DNA from: Stephanodiscus triporus
Lineage: Eukaryota > Bacillariophyta > Thalassiosirophyceae > Thalassiosirales > Thalassiosiraceae
Reading direction: 5' to 3'
Assembly: GCA_036939755.1 (NCBI GenBank)
Contig: JALLAZ010000720.1
Location: forward strand, 1 to 12,910
Length of the DNA: 12,910 bases
A model generated the notes under the pieces. The model ran no database searches, was not told the DNA's origin, and worked only from the letters and a program-made list of their open reading frames with translations. A program made the translations under genes and the position numbers. Below, one piece after another: positions 7,171-12,910 of this stretch; the first letter of the stretch is position 1; each line of letters opens with the position of its first letter.

Positions 7171-7604
7171 NCATCAACATCACTGGCCCACCGCCCCCAC
7201 CCAAGTCCATGAACACTGAAGATATCGTCAACACCATCACTGCCAATGCAGACAACAACCTTCAGCGTCATGAAAGAAACAAACTTGGACGTATGCACAA
7301 ACCATCTACGCCTACCTCCCCATTCATTCATGGTGACAATGTCATTGGTGAACTTTACCACAAAAACATGGTTCTCATCCCCTTCACCATCGACCCACAC
7401 GGATGTTTTGGACCGATGTTACAGGCTTTTCTCACATCTACCAACCATCCACCACAGAAACCATGGCGCACCACACATCACAACTTGAAATACTATCGTC
7501 CAAATGCCAATCTAATGTACGCCCGGGCCTCTAACCCTCCTTGCCCCCTGGGCATACTCACTTCTGCAGATATCAATTGGGAAAATTCTATATCCCCAAA
7601 CTGA
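7164..7604 (+). CDS. Partial ORF, possible retroelement-derived fragment
   Basis: A plus frame of about 146 codons begins just before the N at 7171. An internal ATG at about 7209 starts MNTEDIVNTITANADNN. Its middle (KNMVLIPFTIDPHGCFGPML, about 7365-7424) recalls a VPxTxDPxGRxGP-like segment that I associate with diatom retroelement polyproteins, but this is from memory and weak. The frame ends in TGA at 7602-7604 and then stays open in the same frame to TAA at about 7799, so the stop may be a nonsense mutation in a decaying copy. No RT catalytic motif is present in the window. Alternative: an unrelated host fragment. Confidence 0.3.
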   Translation: MNXINITGPPPPPKSMNTEDIVNTITANADNNLQRHERNKLGRMHKPSTPTSPFIHGDNVIGELYHKNMVLIPFTIDPHGCFGPMLQAFLTSTNHPPQKPWRTTHHNLKYYRPNANLMYARASNPPCPLGILTSADINWENSISPN

Positions 7605-7861
7605 CGCCTTTTTTTGGCAACTCCTACACTGCCCCAATACCTAGTATTTACTACACAATACAACTTCTTGGTCTTAGCATCTCCAAAGCCTATAGCTCAC
7701 TCCTACTATGTTCTGCAACCCATACGTTCCGCCTCCCGTCACCAACCCCTCGTTTTAACCTATACTCATTTCTCACCTCTGAAGATACCTACCTCGTAAG
7801 TACATAGCTTCCTCAACTAGATATATATAGCAGTTTGTAATGTTTGGGATTTTTTTGGTAC

Positions 7862-7883
7862 AAGTCTACGTGTGCGTAGACTT
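7862..7883. repeat. 9-bp hairpin AAGTCTACG-TGTG-CGTAGACTT
   Basis: Perfect arms 7862-7870 and 7875-7883 close a 4-nt loop. A T-run (7850-7857) lies just before. It is downstream of the plus-strand open frame ending at about 7799 and could shape the 3' end of its transcript, but that is speculative. Confidence 0.7.
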
Positions 7884-8202
7884 CTTGTGCCTATTTTCTA
7901 TGGTAATTTAAGGCCAGCTGGTGCACAAACCGTTTGGCTAATATGCTTTATGCTACAATGACCCACTTTATTGTACTCTACGTACTAACAACAACACACA
8001 AGAGAGCAATAAAACTCCCTCTACCTTATTGCAGCATTCACTACATAGGAATAGTAGGAACAGATGGTTGACAAGAGTCAAACCATCCAACAAACAACAC
8101 CAACATGGTGGAGCCGGTTGCCAGTCTCGCGAGGTGGCTTTGATGTTTTGAGCCGCACCACCCCGGGAGCCTCTGATGAAGGGATTGAACGAGGGCGGTG
8201 TG

Positions 8203-8451
8203 GCGGGGTCTAACTAAATAATATAAACCGGCCGAGAAAAAAAATATTTCCTTAACTCAACGATTTATTTTTGTTTTTTACCTCTCATTCAACTTATAAT
8301 GCCATCAAAACAATGGTACCTCACTTCCGCGGGGTTTAACTAAATAATATTAACCGGCCGAGAAAAAATATTTCCTCAACTTAATGATTTATTTTAGTTT
8401 TTACCTCTTCTTCAAGTTATAATGCCATCAAAACAATGGTACCTCACTTCC
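8203..8451. repeat. Tandem duplication, 126-bp and 123-bp copies
   Basis: Copy 1 (8203-8328) and copy 2 (8329-8451) share the same order of blocks: GCGGGG(T), TAACTAAATAATAT, AACCGGCCGAGAAAAAA, an AT-rich middle, and ATGCCATCAAAACAATGGTA ending CCTCACTTCC. They differ by scattered substitutions and small indels. It is non-coding as far as visible; the ATG in the last block starts only a weak ORF. Confidence 0.9.
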
Positions 8452-9306
8452 CCTGCACCCCTCACTCGTCACGCCTCCCCTCCATATTCCCCTCCATCAC
8501 AGCCTCCTGTTTTTGGTTTGTTGTTGTGTGTTGTTTTATTGATAGGGGCCGCTGAAAGCCATGATGTACTTTATATTAATTATTTTTTTGTCATTCCATT
8601 TGTTGCCCCAAACAATTGGATGGTGAGCCCCCCTGTGCTCTCCCCCCCCCCCGCCTGCTCTGCTATATCATACCATCTAACGCTAGGTAGCGCCGACTTT
8701 GGGTTGATTTTTGCATTTCATCATCAAATGGCAGCCACCTAAGGCCAAGGCCCCACCTCTCTCTCTTTTTTTGATGGGTTGCATTGCGATGTCCCAAAGA
8801 AGGGAACCAACAGTGGCGCCGCCTAACCCGATGGCATGCGCCTTGCATGGGACCATAGGGAGCGGCGGCACCATGAGTTGGTGGTGCTGTACTGGCCTAC
8901 CCATGGAGGGAGAGAGCCAAAGCCGCTGGAGGGTAGGGTGGCACTGGCTCATGATAGTTGTTGTGTGCTGTGTGGTTGTGTTTGTGTTGTGCTTGGCGTA
9001 GTACTTTTTACCCATTTTGTAGAGTAGAGCACCCAACCCATGGTGATATTTTGCCCCACTTTAATGCAAGAACTAATGCAAATCTGCTTCCCCCAAGCCC
9101 GGCTGACAAATTGCAATGCACAGTGGATGTGTCAGTGGCAGTAAAAATGGGGGGGTGCAGTTAGGCTTGGCCTTCATTTTGTGGCAAAATATGCATTTTT
9201 TGAGAAAAGTATTTAGATAGTTTTTAAATTTACAGTAAATTTAGACACTAGTTTTTTTTAATGTTTCAGTAACGTAGAAAAGTGCTCCAGCTAGGATCAC
9301 AACCAG

Positions 9307-9567
9307 TCACCATCTATTGCCAATCATCCTCCTTTCTTTCTTCTGCCAATACCACAGACTTTGCCGACAAAGATATCTAAGATTGCGTCTTGCTTTACAA
9401 GATCCGGGCAAAATTTTATTAAAAGCCTGCAGAAATGACTTGATAATTGATGGGTCAAGGCACCTATTCATCACAGCTGTCAATGAGAGACACTGCAGAA
9501 GTATGCGATGAGAGATTAAGAGTCTTTTCATGTTTTGTCTGCTGTGGGAAGAGATAAGCCAATTCAT
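9307..9567 (-). CDS. Small 86-aa ORF, hypothetical
   Basis: It starts at ATG 9567 and ends at TGA 9307. The product would be basic and helix-prone (SIIKSFLQAFNKILPGSCKA, then RRNLRYLCRQSLWYWQKKER). I do not recognise it, and no signal peptide or membrane segment is apparent. A plus-strand frame (9317-9511) covers the same DNA and is about as protein-like, so the coding strand is uncertain. It stands alone, about 260 bp downstream of the end of the membrane-protein gene on the same strand. Confidence 0.2.
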   Translation of the reverse strand: MNWLISSHSRQNMKRLLISHRILLQCLSLTAVMNRCLDPSIIKSFLQAFNKILPGSCKARRNLRYLCRQSLWYWQKKERRMIGNRW

Positions 9568-9829
9568 CCAGCAATAGGGTCGTAGTGTTTCATCTAGATA
9601 TTTAGAGAAGAGAATGTCATGACTTTGTTATCAAATAATGGATTTATGTACAGAAATCGTTAGTTCGAGTCTAGCATGGGACGAACTACTACCTCCGTCT
9701 CTTGTGACAGCAGTAAATCCTCAATGAGGACAGATGCCATCTCCTAGAGTCTAGACAACAAAAACATCTCCATCTGCATAAGGTCCTTTCTCTCACACAT
9801 AAATAAAATCTAGAAACGACCTCAATCCA
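9568..9829. other. Short intergenic region; tRNA T-arm-like motif only
   Basis: It contains a B-box/T-arm-like sequence at 9659-9675 (GTTAG-TTCGAGT-CTAGC) without a matching acceptor stem. It also holds the 3' flank of the membrane-protein gene. Nothing else is supported. Confidence 0.4.
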
Positions 9830-11372
9830 CTAGGTGAGTAGCGTCTTCATCACGACTGGCTTGACCAGGCTTCTACTAGTACTAACTTCTCCAGCAGGGT
9901 AAATGCCTTCGGAACCATCAGACTTTTCAGGTTGTCCAGACCCGCCTAGATCAGGCGTACTTCTGCTTCTAGATATTCCTGGTGAAAACGGAGTGTACTT
10001 GCTTACTTCCCCACGTTGATCGTTGCGCTGGAGAAGAGACCACAATATTTCATTTTCTTTCTTCAGCAATTTGTTTTGACATGCCATATTAGCAGACAAA
10101 GTATCATCCTCTGTTGTCAGTTGGTCATTTTGTCCCGAGGGCACCCGTGCATGCACATGAAGTACTCTATTGGACGACAACTCTGGTGGCATTCTACTCG
10201 TCCACGTGCGATTCGATGAAAACCTAAAGTCTATCACTTCAATGAAGCCCTCACTGAAGCGGTATTTTCTCATCCACGGCGCCAACGCATACACGAATAA
10301 CATCCTCCAACATGTACCTGCAAATCTTCCAAAGTCGTCATGCCGCAGCTTCAACATGTACATAACACCCATCCTTTCAAGAAGAGACCAACAGTAGATT
10401 GAGATGGGGAGTTTAAATTTGCAAAAAAAAATTATATTTCAACGCACCTCTCCAAGTATGGATGCCTATGGGCTTCACTGGAATGATTGGGTCAATATGG
10501 CACATACCAAAATCAGCAGAATAGAGTTTGGAGCAAGCGACCAAAAGGCTTAAAGAAAACTCACTGTGCGAGAATGTCTTTCCGGAACAACAGTGGAAAA
10601 GCATCAGTCTGGAATGGACCCAAGTAAGTTGCGTGTTCAGAGAGGAACGGGCTATCGATCCGGCCTATAAATAGAGTGGCCGTTGCCATCAAGTTGATGC
10701 TTCGAAATGCCATGTATATAGAAGTCAAACCAAGATTCTGAAAAGCGAAAAGAATTTCAGATGATTTTCATGTGCGCCAGATTGGGGTTAAGTAATCACT
10801 CACCCAGGACTCCAGAATGAGACCGAGTAAATTTGCCAAGGCGACCGACTTCCTGTAAAAACCACTTTGATTGTACCTTCTGTATCCGACCAATGCAATC
10901 CATTTGACAAGCATCGTAATGATGATTCCAGAAAGTGTTGCAACGATGAATATGGCGTCTTCTGCAAAGTCTGGCCAAAGAAGAAGGCCCGACACTATCA
11001 TAACAAAAAAACCGATTGCGACAGAGGTATAAAGTGTCCCCCAAAACATGGCCGGGAAGACCAGAGTCGATTGGTCGACAGCAAGTCGCAATGTCTGAAA
11101 CCTGTTGCTGTGCAAACTTCCAATGCCGCCACTTCTATATTGTAGGATAGTGTGAACTGTGGACGGAATGTAGTTAGTTTTAGAATCTATTCCTTGTTTC
11201 TGTATTTCTCATTAGCTCTGCGATTAGTTTCACGACTAGCTTCAGTATTTTTGATGTATATGGCCATATCTACCTCTGGAATATTCTTGGGTTTTGTCCT
11301 AGAGATGCTTAGACGCCATGTCTTTTCTCCTCGTTTGATTTGCGTTGGTTTCCCTTGGTTGCTATATGCATC
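9830..11372 (-). CDS. Multi-pass membrane protein, STRA6/RBP-receptor-like C-terminal half, 5 exons
   Basis: Exons on the minus strand: about 11372 (or 11353)-11234, 11156-10804, 10737-10565, 10477-10448 and 10373-9830. Introns are 77, 66, 87 and 74 bp; donors GTGAAA, GTGAGT, GTGAGT and GTGCGT; acceptors all AG; every junction keeps frame (phases 1, 0, 2, 2). The protein has a soluble Lys-rich start (RGEKTWRLSISRTKPKN), hydrophobic segments (LVFPAMFWGTLYTSVAIGFF, then AIFIVATLSGIIITMLVKW, then a third from ANLLGLILESW across intron 2), the block FIGRIDSPFL, a conserved-looking LAHEAHRHPYLER, then WRMLFVYALAPWMRKYR, and a Ser-rich tail ending at TAG 9832-9830. The order 'RID..L ... HxHP ... 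WR/RW-L-Y-L ... RK' matches my recollection of the STRA6 family C-terminus, the vitamin A transporter fold. In algae the substrate is unknown. The N-terminal half of the family (several membrane segments) is not found upstream, so the gene is 5'-truncated or fused to the repeat-rich frame at 11382-12608. Confidence 0.65.
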
Positions 11373-11381
11373 CTTGCATCA

Positions 11382-12608
11382 TCAAATCATATAATTATTC
11401 GTAGTCAAGAGTTTGCAGCCTATTCCTTCATGAATCAGCTGAGCCGCGATCTTTTGTTGATTGTCTGCGCAATGAGACCCACTCTTTGAAGGGGGAATGG
11501 CTTCCAATACAAGCCATTCTTCTGAGTATCCCTTTCGCATGCCAAGAGTAGCAGCGCCACCAACAGCACCACCCACAGCTTGAGGACACTTGTACGTTGT
11601 CTCAGAGGCTGTGCAAAAAACGCACCTTATCTTTGCCGGGGGCGTTCGGGCGGGGGGGGGCGACGATGGCATAGTCGGCGGGACCTTCCTCTCGGCCTCC
11701 TCGCGTGCCCTCTTGCGACGTTCGTCTCGTCGTTTTCTTGCACCTTTTCCCCCACATTTTAGATGCCCGCCACCAACGACTTGACCTTCTTGATGCCAGT
11801 TGCTGGCATTTCCGCCGTAGCCGTAGCCGCCAATTCGACCTTCTTGATGCCAGTTGCTGGCGTTTCCGCCATAGCCGTAGCCGCCAACTTGACCTTCTTG
11901 ATGCCAGTTGCTGGCGTTTCCGCCGCAGCCGTAGCCGCCGACTTGACCTTCTTGATGCCAGTTGCTGGCATTTCCGCCGTAGCCGTAGCCGCCAACTTGA
12001 CCTTCTTGATNAGGACAGTCATTGGCGTTTCCGCCGTAGCCTTGGACTTGACCGTATTGAGGACAGTCATTGGCGTTTCCGCCGTAGCCTTGGACTTGAC
12101 CGTATTGAGGACAGTCATTGGCGTTTCCGCCGTAGCCTTGGACTTGACCGTATTGAGGACAGTCATTGGCGTTTCCGCCGTAGCCTTGGACTTGACCGTA
12201 TTGAGGACAGTCATTGGCGTTTCCGCCGTAGCCTTGGACTTGACCGTATTGAGGACAGCCATTGGCGTTTCCGCCGTAGCCATGGACTTGACACTGGCCG
12301 GTCGTCGTCCAGGCCGGATGACACTGGCCGGACGTCGTCCAGGTCGGATGACACTGGCCGGTCGTCGTCCAGGTCGGATGACACTGGCCGGTCGTCGTCC
12401 AGGTCGGAGGATACTGGCCGGACGTCGTCCAGGTCGGATGACACTGGCCGGACGTCGTCCAGGTCGGAGGATACTGGCCAGTCGTCGTCGAGGTCGGAGG
12501 AAATTGGCCGGTCGGCGTCGTCCAAGCCGTCGTGGGATGGCCGGTCGTCGTCCCGGTCGTCGTCGTCCAGGGATGGCCGGCGGCGGAAGAGGAGGAGGAT
12601 GGCGTCAT
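11382..12608 (-). CDS. Repeat-rich Gly/Tyr/Asn and Trp/Thr/Gln protein, possible 5' exon of the downstream membrane gene
   Basis: ATG 12608-12606 in good context (CCGCCATGA) starts a 408-residue frame ending TGA at 11382. An upstream extension to 12872 lacks ATG. Order: Ser/Thr start (MTPSSSSSAAGHPW), about eight 10-residue WTTTGQCHPT-type units, six 16-residue YGGNANDCPQYGQVQG-type units, about four 18-residue GGYGYGGNASNWHQEGQV units, a basic helix (GARKRRDERRKRAREEAERK), a Pro-rich link, and a small Cys motif (CVFCTASETTYKC). It then runs MRKGYSEEWLVLEAIPPSK. The arrays are low-complexity and probably disordered or structural. The stop lies about 10-30 bp before the membrane-protein exons. 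Frame-keeping splices exist: donor 11482 (GTGGGT) to acceptor AG 11355-11354, or donor 11510 (GTATTG) to AG 11374-11373. The last codons may therefore be intron, and this may be one gene with 9830-11372. One codon contains the N at 12011. Confidence 0.6.
   Translation of the reverse strand: MTPSSSSSAAGHPWTTTTGTTTGHPTTAWTTPTGQFPPTSTTTGQYPPTWTTSGQCHPTWTTSGQYPPTWTTTGQCHPTWTTTGQCHPTWTTSGQCHPAWTTTGQCQVHGYGGNANGCPQYGQVQGYGGNANDCPQYGQVQGYGGNANDCPQYGQVQGYGGNANDCPQYGQVQGYGGNANDCPQYGQVQGYGGNANDCPXQEGQVGGYGYGGNASNWHQEGQVGGYGCGGNASNWHQEGQVGGYGYGGNASNWHQEGRIGGYGYGGNASNWHQEGQVVGGGHLKCGGKGARKRRDERRKRAREEAERKVPPTMPSSPPPARTPPAKIRCVFCTASETTYKCPQAVGGAVGGAATLGMRKGYSEEWLVLEAIPPSKSGSHCADNQQKIAAQLIHEGIGCKLLTTNNYMI
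11795..12010. repeat. 54-bp coding minisatellite, 4 copies, ending at an N
   Basis: Units start at 11795, 11849, 11903 and 11957. A fifth would start at 12011, which is the N. On the minus strand each unit encodes 18 residues of the GGNASNWHQEGQVGGYGY type. Units differ by a few substitutions, mostly silent or conservative. Confidence 0.95.
12012..12299. repeat. 48-bp coding minisatellite, 6 copies
   Basis: Units start at 12012, 12060, 12108, 12156, 12204 and 12252. The first five look nearly identical and the sixth diverges at its end. On the minus strand each encodes 16 residues (GGNANDCPQYGQVQGY). The part GGCGTTTCCGCCGTAGCC is shared with the 54-bp unit, so the two arrays have a common origin. 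Confidence 0.95.
12290..12529. repeat. 30-bp coding minisatellite, about 8 copies
   Basis: Units start every 30 bp from 12290 to 12500 (GACACTGGCCGGTCGTCGTC-type), becoming degenerate after 12500. On the minus strand each encodes 10 residues of the WTTTGQCHPT/WTTSGQYPPT type. Plus-strand frames across the array are shadows. Confidence 0.95.
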
Positions 12609-12910
12609 GGCGGATTTTTGGAAAAGGAACGCGCGCGCTGTGAGAGTGCCGCTGCGAAAAAAATGATGCGAGTTTAAATTTTCAAAAAAAGGGGGCCGGC
12701 GGCACAGCAAAGCACTCACCCGCGGGGGCTCGAAAGTATCCGAAAATATCGCGACGGGGCACCGATGGCGGCGCGTCAACGCGAAAAACCGCCAGAGAGC
12801 GAGCGTCCCGGCGCTCAACCCCGGCCCCTCCGCGGGGAGCGCGAGCACTCTTCCCTGTCCCAGGGTTGCCAAGGAAAAGACTGCAAACAGAGGTAGAGGG
12901 AAATGTGAAT
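12609..12910. promoter_or_regulatory. 5' flank of the repeat-rich gene (presumed promoter side)
   Basis: It lies upstream of ATG 12608 on the minus strand. It contains A/T runs (about 12656-12665 and 12676-12690) close to the start and GC-rich sequence beyond. The minus frame stays open to 12872 but has no ATG there. No definite TATA box or other element can be named. Confidence 0.3.

Larger units (their letters stand above)
7800..9306. other. Mostly non-coding region
   Basis: It contains a 9-bp hairpin (7862-7883), a 126-bp tandem duplication (8203-8451), a run of C near 8643-8652 and otherwise mixed AT-rich sequence. Short open frames occur on both strands (plus 8422-8742, minus 9036-8683, plus 8711-9001). 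None shows recognisable protein pattern, and two of them run antisense to each other. I see no RNA gene. Confidence 0.5.

Noticed and set aside
8422..9036. Short ORFs on both strands downstream of the 126-bp duplication
   Set aside because: They overlap antisense, start inside the duplicated non-coding block or have no recognisable pattern, and cross a C-run.
9610..9690. tRNA gene
   Set aside because: A T-arm-like hairpin is present, but no 5' strand matches the acceptor side (ATGGGAC would need GTCCCAT), and the anticodon-like stem has an 8-nt loop with no variable region.
11705..12677. Long plus-strand frames over the minisatellites (Arg/Ser-rich and Val/Ala-rich)
   Set aside because: Arrays with periods divisible by three keep several frames open. 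Only the minus frame has a good ATG, continues into non-repetitive sequence with a Cys motif, and lies on the same strand as the spliced exons.
12609..12872. N-terminal extension of the repeat-rich protein to 12872
   Set aside because: The codon at 12872 is TTG. The first ATG in the frame is at 12608, in good context, and the extension is Arg/Pro-rich and unlike a signal peptide.

Overview
The window looks like a repeat-rich, TE-rich piece of a nuclear genome from a protist, most likely a diatom or related stramenopile. The evidence is: (i) short GT-AG introns of 66-105 bp that restore reading frames exactly, (ii) a decayed Crypton-type tyrosine recombinase of the kind I associate with diatom and oomycete genomes, (iii) a short-LTR, copia-like retroelement, and (iv) many triplet and minisatellite arrays. 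No rRNA, convincing tRNA, CRISPR array, operon or bacterial gene organisation is visible. Taxonomy is an inference.

Layout. Positions 1-1430 hold low-complexity (TCGTC/CATCGTC-rich) DNA, two strong hairpins and a degenerate TTGATAG repeat, with no convincing gene. 1431-2298 (+) holds fragments of an unrecognised protein-coding gene, interrupted by a 45-nt foldback and a frame change, with one probable 105-bp intron. 2326-4552 is bounded by two 85-bp direct repeats with TG...CA ends. Read on the minus strand it has a primer-binding-like site after one repeat and a G-rich purine tract before the other, so I call it a TRIM/LARD-like non-autonomous LTR retroelement. Its internal reading frames are unrecognised. 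4749-6972 (-) is the Crypton recombinase pseudogene: the catalytic residues are still legible, but there are three in-frame stops and several frame changes. A 24-bp minisatellite and a single N lie at its 5' edge. 7164-7799 (+) is an open frame that may be a retroelement fragment. 7800-9829 is mostly non-coding, with a 126-bp tandem duplication and one weak small ORF.

9830-12608 (-) is the best gene territory. Five exons with clean splice sites encode the C-terminal half of a multi-pass membrane protein with a STRA6/RBP-receptor-like pattern. Directly upstream on the same strand is a 408-residue frame made largely of three different coding minisatellites (30, 48 and 54 bp). The space between the two is so small, and frame-preserving splice pairs are available, that they may be one chimeric gene.

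Limits: no homology search was possible, so family names rest on motif recognition. Two single N characters (7171 and 12011) sit exactly at the ends of tandem arrays and probably mark unresolved or collapsed repeats.
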